Origin: Flagellimonas amphidinii
Lineage (GTDB): Bacteria > Bacteroidota > Bacteroidia > Flavobacteriales > Flavobacteriaceae
DNA: 64,000 bases
Direction of reading: 5' to 3'
Assembly: GCF_013090115.1 (NCBI RefSeq)
Contig: NZ_JABFNN010000039.1
Coordinates: forward strand, 124,001 to 188,000
The notes beneath the pieces were generated by a model, which worked only from the letters and a program-made list of their open reading frames with translations, did not search any database and was not told where the DNA came from. The translations under genes were made by a program, and so were the position numbers. Of the stretch, positions 51,186 to 60,169 are shown piece after piece (position 1 is the first letter of the stretch; each line of letters starts with the position of its first letter).

Positions 51186-52250
51186 TTATCCCTTCTTTTC
51201 CATTTCACTCATGATATCCACAAGCACACCAACACTTTCTAATGAAAGAGCATTGTACATTGAAGCTCTATAGCCGCCAACAGAACGGTGGCCATTTATA
51301 CCATTTATTCCTGCTTCTTTGCATTTTTCATCAAAGATGTCCTTAAGAGTGTCATCAGTGATATTGAATGTAGCATTCATTGTAGACCTATCCTCTTTAG
51401 CTGCAAATCCAGAGAAAACAGGATTCAATTCTATTTCAGAATAAATAAGGTTTGCTTTTTTCTCATTGATTTCTTCAATGGCAGCAATACCTCCCAAATC
51501 CTTCAACCATTCCATGGTCAGCATGGAAACATAAACGGCAAAAACTGGTGGTGTATTGAACATGCTATCCTTGCCGGCATGTACACTATAATCCAACATG
51601 GATGGAATTTTTCTGGAAACCTTTCCAAGGGTATCCTCTTTTACAACAACCAAAGTAGTTCCTGCCGGCCCCATATTTTTTTGCGCACCGGCATAAATCA
51701 AGTCAAACTTTGAAAAATCCAGTTGTCTGGAAAAAATATCAGAACTCATATCACATACCAAGGGAACACCCGTTTCTGGAAATTCTTTGATCTGTGTTCC
51801 GAAAATAGTATTGTTGGATGTCAAATGCAGATAATCCAAATCTCCGGGAATGGTATACCCTTTGGGTATGTAATTGAAGTTTTGTTCTTGTGAAGATGCA
51901 ACTTCAATAATATCACCGAACAATCTGGCCTCTTTTATTGCTTTTAGACTCCATGTTCCAGTATTTACATATCCTGCTTTCTTTTCCAAAAAATTATAAG
52001 CGGCCATTAAAAATTGGGTGCTTGCACCGCCTTGAAGAAACAAGGCTTGGTAGCCCTTCCCTTCTAAGCCTAACAATTCCAAAGCAAGCGATCGGGCCTT
52101 TTCCATAATGGCCACAAATTCTTTGCTACGGTGTGAGATCTCAATAAGTGATAGTCCAATACCATCCAGTTCCACTACGGCTTCTGATGCTTTTTGCATT
52201 ACCTCTTGAGGCAAAATGCAAGGTCCTGCGCTAAAATTGTGTTTTTTCAT
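51186..52250 (-). CDS. serC: Phosphoserine aminotransferase
   Basis: 354 residues. N-terminus MKKHNFSAGPCILPQEVMQKASEA; PLP site DLIYAGAQKNMGPAGTTLVVV with the catalytic Lys near residue 190; family motifs ISHRSKEF, LFLQGGASTQFLMAAYN, YVNTGTWSLKAIKEA, and RSVGGYRASMYNAL at the end. Standard length. It makes phosphoserine (and can serve vitamin B6 synthesis). It is followed by serA after 3 bases and preceded by the LuxC-like reductase gene, whose stop is 72 bases away. Confidence 0.95.
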   Translation of the reverse strand: MKKHNFSAGPCILPQEVMQKASEAVVELDGIGLSLIEISHRSKEFVAIMEKARSLALELLGLEGKGYQALFLQGGASTQFLMAAYNFLEKKAGYVNTGTWSLKAIKEARLFGDIIEVASSQEQNFNYIPKGYTIPGDLDYLHLTSNNTIFGTQIKEFPETGVPLVCDMSSDIFSRQLDFSKFDLIYAGAQKNMGPAGTTLVVVKEDTLGKVSRKIPSMLDYSVHAGKDSMFNTPPVFAVYVSMLTMEWLKDLGGIAAIEEINEKKANLIYSEIELNPVFSGFAAKEDRSTMNATFNITDDTLKDIFDEKCKEAGINGINGHRSVGGYRASMYNALSLESVGVLVDIMSEMEKKG

Positions 52251-52322
52251 TGGGTTGAATTTCGGGGCAAAGGTCTTAAAAATTCTTTGATTACAATATG
52301 TTGGGATTTCAGGTAAAATTTA

Positions 52323-53369
52323 TCAAAGCTGCAGCAAGAATTCCATCGTGTCCACAGCATCGGCATAATCATGCAATTGCGGTTTTTGGGTTTGTCCAAA
52401 GGCAATATCACCTTCAGATTCACCAGAAGCGACAATACACTGAATCGTATCGCTGTGTTTTTCCAATGAGCCTCTTAATTCACTCTCGGATTCATAATAG
52501 GAGTAAAACAATACTGAAATAGGGGAGGAAAACCCATCATCTTCTTTTAAGATGAGAAATCCATTATCCAAAATTTTAAAATCGCTCATCAAATAAACCG
52601 CTTTATTGTAATCATAATTGTTGGCGTATTTGTGCTGATTGATGATATCCTTGAAGTTAAAGATTGCTTCGTAGAGTGTACTTAAATCATAATCTTTTGG
52701 CACATATACTTTGGATACATTACGGCAACCCAATCCATAATATCTAAATATATCTTCTCCTAGTAAAGCCAATTGTGCTTTGGTTTCGTTTCCGGATAGA
52801 ATCGCAACGGAACTTCTATTTTTTCGGATGATGTTGGGCTTTTTTCCAAAGTAATATTCAAAATAGCGACTTGTATTATTACTGCCCGTGGCGATGATAG
52901 CATCAAAACCTTCAAATTTACCATCAGTAAAATGTATTTTTTCTTTAAGCGAAGGCTCTTGCTGAAGCAGAAAGTCAGTTAAAAATGGGAGTAGCACTTT
53001 ATCATTGGAAGAAAGTTTGACCAACACCTTATTCCCGGAAAAGAGAACACACAAAAAATCATGGAATCCAACTAGAGGGATGTTGCCTGCCATGACAATA
53101 CCAATTGTTTTTGAAGGTCTATTTTGCTCTAAATTATATTTGGTAAGCCAATTGGTCAGGTTGGCTTCTGTGAGCAAAGTTGCCCATTCCTGTAGACAAT
53201 ACATGATGTTTTCCTTGGTAAACCATCCATTTTGCTGTTCTGCAATTCTGATTGTTTTATGGAAAACAACGAACTTTTCAGCATTGGAATCATTAACATT
53301 TTCACAAAATTCATCGATAAAACTTCCCAGTTTAACAAAAGCTTTCAATATGTGCTGGTAGCCCTTCAT
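52323..53369 (-). CDS. LuxC-family acyl-CoA reductase
   Basis: 348 residues. Features are those of the LuxC/aldehyde-dehydrogenase superfamily: TIGIVMAGNIPLVGFHDFLCVLFSGNKVLVKLSSND, IIATGSNNTSRYFEYYFGKKPNIIRKNRSSVAIL, LLGEDIFRYYGLGCRNVSKVYVPKD with the catalytic Cys in GLGCRNVSK. It should reduce acyl-CoA to a fatty aldehyde with NADPH, or act in a related lipid step. No lux genes are present. The divergent ferredoxin gene and the downstream serC-serA pair form a common flavobacterial arrangement. Confidence 0.85.
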   Translation of the reverse strand: MKGYQHILKAFVKLGSFIDEFCENVNDSNAEKFVVFHKTIRIAEQQNGWFTKENIMYCLQEWATLLTEANLTNWLTKYNLEQNRPSKTIGIVMAGNIPLVGFHDFLCVLFSGNKVLVKLSSNDKVLLPFLTDFLLQQEPSLKEKIHFTDGKFEGFDAIIATGSNNTSRYFEYYFGKKPNIIRKNRSSVAILSGNETKAQLALLGEDIFRYYGLGCRNVSKVYVPKDYDLSTLYEAIFNFKDIINQHKYANNYDYNKAVYLMSDFKILDNGFLILKEDDGFSSPISVLFYSYYESESELRGSLEKHSDTIQCIVASGESEGDIAFGQTQKPQLHDYADAVDTMEFLLQL

Positions 53370-53377
53370 TATATTTG
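53370..53377 (+). promoter_or_regulatory. Candidate -7 box of the ferredoxin gene
   Basis: TATATTTG matches TAnnTTTG and directly abuts the LuxC start codon on the other strand. It gives a leader of about 70 bases that includes the palindrome at 53418. Confidence 0.5.
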
Positions 53378-53406
53378 TACACTAATTTAGTAGGGTTTAT
53401 TTTTGC

Positions 53407-53414
53407 CAAATGTA
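53407..53414 (-). promoter_or_regulatory. Candidate -7 box of the luxC-like/serC/serA operon
   Basis: The minus strand reads TACATTTG, matching TAnnTTTG, 38 bases before ATG 53369. Its predicted transcript start lies within the 5' region of the ferredoxin transcript, so the two 5' ends would overlap. Confidence 0.45.
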
Positions 53415-53417
53415 AGC

Positions 53418-53437
53418 ATGCTGAAATAATTCAGCAT
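53418..53437. repeat. Palindromic element, CTGAA-ATAA-TTCAG family (member 1)
   Basis: ATGCTGAA (53418-53425), ATAA, TTCAGCAT (53430-53437): perfect 8-bp arms. The same core with compensating outer bases is at 55378-55398. Confidence 0.6.
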
Positions 53438-53454
53438 AACTGAAAAAGAAAATT

Positions 53455-53808
53455 ATGGCCATTATTATAACTGACGAATGTATCAACTGTGGGGCTTGCG
53501 AGCCAGAATGCCCCAATACAGCTATTTATGAAGGAGCGGACGAGTGGAGATACAGTGATGGTACCTCCTTGATCGGCGATGTTGTACTCCCAAACGGAAA
53601 TGCAGTGAACGCTGATGATGTGCAAGAGCCTATCAGTGATGAAATCTATTATATTGCTCCGGACAAATGTACCGAGTGCATGGGCTTTCATGAAGAACCT
53701 CAATGTGCTGCTGTATGTCCGGTGGATTGCTGTGTGCCCGATGAGGACCGAGTAGAAACCGAAGATGAACTGTTGGGCAAACAACGCTTTATGCATCCAG
53801 ATGGGTAA
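53455..53808 (+). CDS. 4Fe-4S dicluster ferredoxin (flavobacterial type)
   Basis: 117 residues. First cluster motif [13 protein letters not shown] near residue 9. The second motif is split, [22 protein letters not shown] near residue 72, with an insertion between the first two and the next Cys, as in the 7Fe/8Fe ferredoxins of this group. The insert of about 50 residues between the motifs ([21 protein letters not shown]) is characteristic of this bacterial family. It is a cytoplasmic electron carrier. Divergent from the LuxC-like gene; a terminator hairpin follows directly. Confidence 0.93.
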   Translation: MAIIITDECINCGACEPECPNTAIYEGADEWRYSDGTSLIGDVVLPNGNAVNADDVQEPISDEIYYIAPDKCTECMGFHEEPQCAAVCPVDCCVPDEDRVETEDELLGKQRFMHPDG

Positions 53809-53831
53809 CGAGTAAAAAACATGTAATTTAG

Positions 53832-53859
53832 CCCGGATCTCAATGGTTCGGGTTTTTTT
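53832..53859 (+). terminator. Terminator after the ferredoxin gene
   Basis: CCCGGATC (53832-53839) pairs with GGTTCGGG (53845-53852), an 8-bp stem with two G-U pairs and a 5-base loop, followed by seven T's (53853-53859). The ATG of the next small gene begins at the last base of the T-rich run. Confidence 0.65.
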
Positions 53860-53988
53860 ATGGAAAAGAAAGAAAAAGAATATAATGGTTTTTGGAAACA
53901 GCTGGGCTGTATTCTTTCCTTGATTGCCATTTTAGGGATTATGGCAATTTTTGTTATTGGTTTTTATCTGTTGATCAACGGTTTTTAA
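53860..53988 (+). CDS. Small single-pass membrane protein (42 aa)
   Basis: ATG 53860 to TAA 53988: a basic/acidic head (MEKKEKEYNGFWKQLG) followed by one hydrophobic helix (ILSLIAILGIMAIFVIGFYLLI). No RBS is seen because the terminator sits directly upstream. The gene is in line with the ferredoxin gene and could be translated from read-through. It is unnamed; I accept it because the composition is strongly that of a small membrane protein, with low certainty. Confidence 0.5.
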   Translation: MEKKEKEYNGFWKQLGCILSLIAILGIMAIFVIGFYLLINGF

Positions 53989-54024
53989 TCCGACATTACA
54001 TCATGGCTATAGAAAACTTCAACT

Positions 54025-54032
54025 TATATTTG
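54025..54032 (+). promoter_or_regulatory. Candidate -7 box of ychF
   Basis: TATATTTG followed by CACCC is a common flavobacterial promoter pattern. The ATG is about 140 bases away, so the mRNA has a long leader. Confidence 0.5.
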
Positions 54033-54100
54033 CACCCTTAAATGAGTTTTTAATCAGCAATGAACAAATAAGAGTCATCTCCAATCAATGATTTGGCACT

Positions 54101-54166
54101 TGAAATCTATTGTCTGACGTTTGTTTTCTGAAATCTCATATTCTAAAATCTAACATCTGAAATCTA
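54101..54166 (+). repeat. Degenerate short-repeat tract (TGAAATCT units) in the ychF leader
   Basis: TGAAATCTA (54101), CTGAAATCTC (54128), CTAAAATCTAA (54143) and CTGAAATCTAG (54157) repeat a heptamer-like unit with irregular spacing just before the ychF ATG. No Shine-Dalgarno is visible. Possible leader element, or simple low-complexity drift. Confidence 0.4.
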
Positions 54167-54170
54167 GTTC

Positions 54171-55265
54171 ATGAAAGCCGGTATTGTAGGATTGCCCAAT
54201 GTGGGAAAATCAACCTTGTTCAATTGCTTATCCAATGCGAAGGCACAAAGTGCCAACTTCCCATTTTGTACCATAGAACCCAACATTGGAGTGGTCAACG
54301 TCCCTGACACCCGATTGGAAAAACTCGAAGAATTGGTAAATCCAGAACGGGTGATTCCGGCAACCGTTGAAATCGTGGACATCGCTGGATTGGTAAAAGG
54401 TGCCAGTAAAGGAGAAGGGTTGGGCAACCAATTTTTGGGCAATATTCGCGAAACCGATGCCATTCTTCATGTATTGCGCTGTTTCGATAATGATAACGTG
54501 GTGCACGTAGATGGTTCTGTAGACCCCATTCGAGATAAGGAAACTATAGATATGGAGCTACAGTTGAAGGATTTGGAGAGTGTGGAAAAGAAATTGGATA
54601 AGGTAAAACGTGCAGCCAAAACTGGAAACAAAGAAGCGCAAAAAGAAGAGGCAGTTCTAATACAATTAAAAGATGGACTGGAAGCTGGAACTTCGGTAAG
54701 AGCGATTGAAATTAGCGAAGATGACCGATTGGAGTTTGTAAAACCCCTTCAATTGATTACGGACAAACCCGTAATGTATGTTTGTAATGTGGACGAAGAA
54801 TCGGCTGTTTCTGGGAATGCTTATGTTGAAAAAGTAAAAGAAGCGGTTGCTCAAGAAAATGCAGAGGTTATCTTTTTGGCAGTAGGTACAGAAGCTGATA
54901 TTACAGAATTGGAAACCTACGAAGAGCGTCAAATGTTTTTAGAAGATTTAGGGCTTTCAGAACCAGGTTCCGCAAAATTGATTCGGGGAGCCTACAAACT
55001 TTTGGACTTGGAAACCTATTTTACCGCTGGTGTAAAAGAAGTACGGGCGTGGACCATTCCGGTTGGCGCAACTGCACCACAAGCTGCCGGGGTAATCCAT
55101 ACCGATTTTGAAAAAGGTTTTATCCGCGCAGAGGTCATTTCATATAACGACTACGTGCAACACGGTAGCGAATCCAAAGTAAAAGAAGCTGGGAGAATCC
55201 GTGTGGAAGGTAAAGAATATATTGTTCAAGACGGAGACGTGATGCATTTTAGGTTTAATGTCTAA
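54171..55265 (+). CDS. ychF: Redox-regulated ATPase YchF
   Basis: 364 residues, normal for YchF/OLA1. N-terminal P-loop GLPNVGKST at 6-14, switch region with NFPFCTIEPNIGVV, DIAGLVKGASKGEGLGNQFL, a helical middle (KDLESVEKKLDKVKRA), and a C-terminal TGS-like region (RAWTIPVGATAPQAAGVIHTDFEKGFIRAEVI). It prefers ATP over GTP and associates with ribosomes, acting in translation and oxidative-stress control. It appears monocistronic behind a long leader with short repeats. Confidence 0.95.
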   Translation: MKAGIVGLPNVGKSTLFNCLSNAKAQSANFPFCTIEPNIGVVNVPDTRLEKLEELVNPERVIPATVEIVDIAGLVKGASKGEGLGNQFLGNIRETDAILHVLRCFDNDNVVHVDGSVDPIRDKETIDMELQLKDLESVEKKLDKVKRAAKTGNKEAQKEEAVLIQLKDGLEAGTSVRAIEISEDDRLEFVKPLQLITDKPVMYVCNVDEESAVSGNAYVEKVKEAVAQENAEVIFLAVGTEADITELETYEERQMFLEDLGLSEPGSAKLIRGAYKLLDLETYFTAGVKEVRAWTIPVGATAPQAAGVIHTDFEKGFIRAEVISYNDYVQHGSESKVKEAGRIRVEGKEYIVQDGDVMHFRFNV

Positions 55266-55321
55266 GTATTTGCACAATACCCTTGATGCATTTTCAAATA
55301 ATCTTGGAAAATTGCATCATG

Positions 55322-55336
55322 CCGAACCTGTTTCGG
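55322..55336. repeat. Palindromic element related to the CTGAA/TTCAG family (variant)
   Basis: CCGAA, ACCTG-like centre CCTGT, TTCGG: 5-bp arms directly after GCATCATG. It looks like a CCGAA/TTCGG variant of the same element in the 330-base gap between ychF and parE. That gap holds no gene. Confidence 0.4.
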
Positions 55337-55377
55337 TATCCCATTATCCATTCATTGTCCGAAACACATAGAATGCG

Positions 55378-55398
55378 ACCCTGAAATAAATTCAGGGT
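55378..55398. repeat. Palindromic element, CTGAA-ATAAA-TTCAG family (member 2)
   Basis: ACCCTGAA (55378-55385), ATAAA, TTCAGGGT (55391-55398): perfect 8-bp arms followed by GAC. Core shared with the element at 53418, with outer bases changed on both arms so that pairing is kept. Confidence 0.6.
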
Positions 55399-55596
55399 GA
55401 CAAAAAGGATGCTCCATAATTAACATCACACGGATATTAAATACCTTTTCATTATTAAAATAATAAAATGCACTACGTGTTAGTGCCGTATATATAATTT
55501 CATTCTATATCAACACCTCTTGTTGATTACTTTCTTGGGTGATTACTTATATTTTTCTCCCTAAATTTTATATTAGCAAGGATTAACCCTTAACCA

Positions 55597-57447
55597 ATGG
55601 CACAAACCCAATATACTGAGGATAATATTCGTTCGCTGGATTGGAAGGAGCATATCCGTATGCGTCCAGGAATGTATATTGGAAAATTGGGTGACGGTTC
55701 TTCTGCTGATGATGGTATCTATATTTTGCTCAAAGAGGTCATTGACAACTGTATTGATGAGTTTGTCATGGGTGCCGGTAAAACCATAGAAATCAACATA
55801 AAGGAAAATACCGTGCACGTGCGGGATTACGGCCGGGGCATTCCTTTGGGAAAAGTGGTTGATGTGGTCTCCAAAATGAATACTGGAGGAAAATACGATA
55901 CCCGTGCCTTTAAAAAATCTGTTGGATTGAATGGGGTAGGGACAAAAGCAGTGAATGCATTGTCCACGTATTTTCGGGTTGAATCCAATAGGGATGGAAA
56001 ATCCAAATCGGCCGAGTTTGAAATGGGCAACCTTACAAATGAAGATTTGGAAGACTCTTCCAGAAGGCGGGGAACTAAAGTCAGTTTTGTTCCGGATGAA
56101 ACCATTTTCAAAAAATATAAATATCGAAATGAGTATGTAGAGCGCATGCTCAAAAACTATGTCTACCTAAATCCAGGACTCACCATTGTTTTTAATGGCG
56201 AAAAATTCCATTCAGAAAATGGATTGAAGGATTTATTGGAGGATAACAACAATTCAGAAGATTTTCTATACCCCATCATTCATTTGAAAGGTGAGGACAT
56301 AGAAGTAGCCTTAACACATAGCAAGACCCAATATAGCGAGGAATACCATTCCTTTGTCAATGGTCAACATACTACCCAGGGCGGTACGCACCAAGCTGCT
56401 TTTAGGGAAGCTGTTGTTAAAACCATCAGGGATTTTTACGGTAAAAATTACGATGCTTCAGACATCAGAAAATCAATAATTTCAGCGGTTTCAATTAAAG
56501 TGATGGAGCCTGTTTTTGAAAGTCAGACCAAGACAAAATTAGGCTCTACGGATATGGGGGGCAACCTACCTACTGTTCGCACATACGTCAACGATTTTGT
56601 AGGTCGTTATTTGGATAACTATCTCCACAAAAATCCAGAAACCGCTGAAGCTTTACAACGCAAGATAGTTCAAGCTGAAAAAGAACGTAAAGAGCTTTCT
56701 GGCATACGAAAGTTGGCTCGCGAACGAGCTAAAAAAGCAAGCTTGCACAATAAAAAATTGAGGGATTGTCGTGTCCATCTACAGGATATGAAAAAAGACC
56801 GCAGATTGGAGACAACACTCTTTATTACTGAGGGTGATTCCGCTTCCGGATCCATTACCAAATCTCGAGATGTAAACACCCAGGCTGTGTTTAGCTTGCG
56901 TGGAAAACCCCTCAATTCCTACGGAATGTCCAAAAAGATTGTGTATGAAAATGAAGAATTCAATCTTTTGCAAGCAGCATTGAATATTGAGGAATCCATG
57001 GAGGATTTACGCTACAACAATATTGTAATTGCTACGGATGCTGATGTAGATGGAATGCACATTAGGCTTTTGCTGATTACGTTTTTCCTTCAATTTTTCC
57101 CAGAATTGATTAAGGAAAATCATCTGTACATTCTTCAAACTCCATTATTTCGGGTAAGGAACAAGAAGGAGACCATTTATTGTTACAGCGAAGAGGAAAA
57201 AAGAAATGCCATTAATAAGCTCACAGGAAAACCTGAAATAACCAGATTTAAGGGACTTGGTGAAATTTCACCAGATGAGTTCAAACATTTTATAGGTGAC
57301 GATATCCGTTTAGAACCTGTTATGTTGGATAAAGCCATGAGTATTGACACCCTGTTGAAATTCTATATGGGTAAAAACACTCCCGATAGACAGGAATTTA
57401 TCATCAACAACCTTAAAGTTGAACTTGATTTAATAGAAGAAAAATAA
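55597..57447 (+). CDS. parE: DNA topoisomerase IV subunit B
   Basis: 616 residues. GHKL ATPase: [54 protein letters not shown]; transducer with [16 protein letters not shown] [19 protein letters not shown]; Toprim [14 protein letters not shown] with [20 protein letters not shown]. The C-terminal end matches the shorter ParE of Bacteroidota. With ParC it decatenates replicated chromosomes. parC follows after 31 bases. Confidence 0.95.
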   Translation: MAQTQYTEDNIRSLDWKEHIRMRPGMYIGKLGDGSSADDGIYILLKEVIDNCIDEFVMGAGKTIEINIKENTVHVRDYGRGIPLGKVVDVVSKMNTGGKYDTRAFKKSVGLNGVGTKAVNALSTYFRVESNRDGKSKSAEFEMGNLTNEDLEDSSRRRGTKVSFVPDETIFKKYKYRNEYVERMLKNYVYLNPGLTIVFNGEKFHSENGLKDLLEDNNNSEDFLYPIIHLKGEDIEVALTHSKTQYSEEYHSFVNGQHTTQGGTHQAAFREAVVKTIRDFYGKNYDASDIRKSIISAVSIKVMEPVFESQTKTKLGSTDMGGNLPTVRTYVNDFVGRYLDNYLHKNPETAEALQRKIVQAEKERKELSGIRKLARERAKKASLHNKKLRDCRVHLQDMKKDRRLETTLFITEGDSASGSITKSRDVNTQAVFSLRGKPLNSYGMSKKIVYENEEFNLLQAALNIEESMEDLRYNNIVIATDADVDGMHIRLLLITFFLQFFPELIKENHLYILQTPLFRVRNKKETIYCYSEEEKRNAINKLTGKPEITRFKGLGEISPDEFKHFIGDDIRLEPVMLDKAMSIDTLLKFYMGKNTPDRQEFIINNLKVELDLIEEK

Positions 57448-57478
57448 CTTAAAATCAAATAAATAGATTTCCTTCTAG

Positions 57479-60094
57479 ATGGAAGAGAACGAAGAATTGA
57501 ATGAAGAAGGTTTAGAAAGCCAAGATACGCTCACCAAGGTGACCGGCATGTACAAGGACTGGTTTTTGGACTATGCCTCTTATGTGATTCTGGAACGTGC
57601 CGTTCCAGCCATTGAAGATGGATTCAAACCAGTTCAGCGTAGAATAATGCACGCTCTAAAAGAGCTGGATGATGGCCGCTACAACAAAGTTGCCAATGTT
57701 GTGGGCCACACCATGCAATATCATCCGCATGGGGACGCCAGTATTGCGGATGCCATGGTTCAAATTGGGCAAAAAGACCTGCTTATTGACACTCAAGGGA
57801 ACTGGGGCAATATTTTGACAGGTGATGGGGCTGCTGCTTCTAGATATATTGAAGCCCGTCTTTCCAAATTCGCCTTGGATGTGGTCTACAGCCCAAAAAT
57901 CACAGAATGGCAATTATCTTATGATGGCAGAAAAAAAGAACCTGTTAATCTCCCGGTTAAATTTCCTTTATTGCTGGCTCAAGGAGCAGAAGGGATTGCG
58001 GTTGGACTTTCAACAAAAATTCTTCCACATAACTTCAATGAACTTATTGATGCCTCCATCAAACATTTAAAGGGACAACGTTTTAAACTATTCCCTGACT
58101 TTCCAACCGCTGGCATTATAGATGTCACCAACTATAATGAAGGTATGAGAGGTGGAAAGATACGGGTTAGGGCCAAGATTTCCACTTTAGATAAAAATAC
58201 ACTGATTATCAATGAAATACCCTATGGAACCAATACTTCTTCTTTAATTGATTCCATCCTCAAAGCTAACGACAAGGGCAAAATCAAAATCAAAAAAATT
58301 GAGGACAATACGGCTGCGGAAGTAGAAATTTTGGTGCATTTACCCAGCGGCATATCTCCAGACAAAACTATAGATGCCCTATACGCCTTTACATCTTGTG
58401 AATCATCCATTTCGCCATTAGGGTGCATTATTGAAGACAACAAACCTTTGTTCATTGGCGTAAAAGAAATGTTAGAGCGTTCCACTGAGAATACCGTGGA
58501 AATGCTTAAAGCAGAACTTGAAATTCAATTAAGTGAATTAGAGGAACAGTGGCATTTTGCTTCTTTGGAACGTATCTTCATTGAGAATAGAATTTATCGG
58601 GATATTGAAGAAGAGGAAACATGGGAAGGGGTAATTGCGGCAATTGACAAGGGACTGAAACCACATGTCAAAAATCTAAAAAGAGCAGTAACCGAAGAAG
58701 ACATTGTGCGCTTGACAGAAATTCGAATCAAACGAATCTCAAAGTTCGATATTGAAAAAGCACAACAGCTTATTGATAGTTTGGAAGAACGTATAGCAGA
58801 AACCAAACATCACCTGGAGCATTTGGTAGACTACGCCATTGATTACTTCAAAGAGCTAAAAAGGAAATATGGTAAAGGCCGCGAACGAAAATCTGAAATC
58901 AAGATTTTTGATGATATTGAAGCCACAAAAGTAGTCATACGAAATACCAAGCTTTACGTTAACAGAGAGGAAGGTTTCATTGGAACATCCCTTCGTAGAG
59001 ATGAATATGTCACCGATTGTAGTGATATTGATGACATCATCGTTTTTACCAAAAAAGGAGAAATGATGGTCACCAAGGTTGACTCGAAAACCTTTATTGG
59101 AAAGCACATTATCCATGTTGGGGTCTTTAAAAAGAAAGATAGCCGCACCACTTACAATATGGTTTACAAAGACGGAAAAGGCGGCTCAAGTTATGTCAAG
59201 AGATTCAATGTGACCGGGGTGACTCGTGACAAAATTTATAATCTAGCTGGCACCAAAGCAAGCGCAGATGTGCTTTACTTCACTGCCAATCTCAATGGCG
59301 AAGCTGAAGTAATTACAGTAATGTTGAGGCAATCCGGAAGCATTAAAAAATTAAAATGGGATTTAGATTTTGCCGATGTTTTGATTAAAGGCAGAGCTTC
59401 CAAAGGAAACTTAGTTACAAAATATCCTGTAAAACGAATAGAACTCAAAGAAAAAGGAGTATCCACGCTTAAACCCCGAAAAATTTGGTTTGATGATGTG
59501 GTCAATAGATTGAATGTTGATGGAAGAGGAGAGTTGTTGGGTGATTTCAAAGGAGATGACTTATTATTGATAGTGGAACAAAGCGGAAAAGTGAAGACGA
59601 TTCCGCCCGATTTGTTGACACGATTCAATGATGACATGATAGTTTTGGAAAAATGGAATCCGAAGAAACCTATTTCCGTGATACATTATGCAGGAGAAAA
59701 AGAACGGTATTACTTAAAAAGATTCTTGGTTGAAAATCCACAAAAGGAAGAATTGGTGATTTCTGAACATCCCAAATCTTTTATGGAATTAGTATCCACG
59801 GATTGGAGACCCTTAATTGAAATAGAATTTCCCAAACCAAGAGGAAAAGAAGCCAAACCAAATCAGCAAGTCGATATAGAAAATTTCATCGCCATTAAAG
59901 GCATTAAAGCCATTGGTAATCAGTTGACTGCAGAAAAAGTTAAAAACATCAATGCGTTGGAACCCTTACCTTTTGAAGAACCAGAAGAGCAAATTCCAGA
60001 AGAAATGGAAGTTGTGGATGAGGAATCCATAGACACGACTGATAACAATATAAACTTAAAAGATGAGAGTTCTGACCAAACCTCTTTGTTTTAA
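57479..60094 (+). CDS. parC: DNA topoisomerase IV subunit A
   Basis: 871 residues. The breakage-reunion domain has DGFKPVQRRIMHALKEL, HTMQYHPHGDASIADAMVQIGQ and the active-site Tyr in AASRYIEARLSKF near residue 122. The following helical coiled coil (EELEEQ... IDSLEERIAETKHHLEHLVDYAIDYFKELKRKYG) and a beta-pinwheel C-terminal half are typical of type IIA topoisomerase A subunits. The last ~50 residues are acidic (EEPEEQIPEEMEVVDEE) and probably disordered. Operon with parE. Confidence 0.94.
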   Translation: MEENEELNEEGLESQDTLTKVTGMYKDWFLDYASYVILERAVPAIEDGFKPVQRRIMHALKELDDGRYNKVANVVGHTMQYHPHGDASIADAMVQIGQKDLLIDTQGNWGNILTGDGAAASRYIEARLSKFALDVVYSPKITEWQLSYDGRKKEPVNLPVKFPLLLAQGAEGIAVGLSTKILPHNFNELIDASIKHLKGQRFKLFPDFPTAGIIDVTNYNEGMRGGKIRVRAKISTLDKNTLIINEIPYGTNTSSLIDSILKANDKGKIKIKKIEDNTAAEVEILVHLPSGISPDKTIDALYAFTSCESSISPLGCIIEDNKPLFIGVKEMLERSTENTVEMLKAELEIQLSELEEQWHFASLERIFIENRIYRDIEEEETWEGVIAAIDKGLKPHVKNLKRAVTEEDIVRLTEIRIKRISKFDIEKAQQLIDSLEERIAETKHHLEHLVDYAIDYFKELKRKYGKGRERKSEIKIFDDIEATKVVIRNTKLYVNREEGFIGTSLRRDEYVTDCSDIDDIIVFTKKGEMMVTKVDSKTFIGKHIIHVGVFKKKDSRTTYNMVYKDGKGGSSYVKRFNVTGVTRDKIYNLAGTKASADVLYFTANLNGEAEVITVMLRQSGSIKKLKWDLDFADVLIKGRASKGNLVTKYPVKRIELKEKGVSTLKPRKIWFDDVVNRLNVDGRGELLGDFKGDDLLLIVEQSGKVKTIPPDLLTRFNDDMIVLEKWNPKKPISVIHYAGEKERYYLKRFLVENPQKEELVISEHPKSFMELVSTDWRPLIEIEFPKPRGKEAKPNQQVDIENFIAIKGIKAIGNQLTAEKVKNINALEPLPFEEPEEQIPEEMEVVDEESIDTTDNNINLKDESSDQTSLF

Positions 60095-60122
60095 TGCATT
60101 ATTATACCTAGATTTAAAAACG

Positions 60123-60132
60123 ACAATATTGT
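60123..60132. promoter_or_regulatory. Palindrome in the gap before the second sterol-desaturase gene
   Basis: ACAATATTGT is a perfect 10-bp palindrome, 29 bases after parC. Possible operator; too short to be sure. Confidence 0.25.
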
Positions 60133-60169
60133 TGTAAATAACTAACCATCATAATATAACCTCATTTTT

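Noticed and set aside
54101..54166. CRISPR-like repeats before ychF
   Set aside because: Units are only 8-10 bases, irregularly spaced and imperfect; no spacers and no cas genes.
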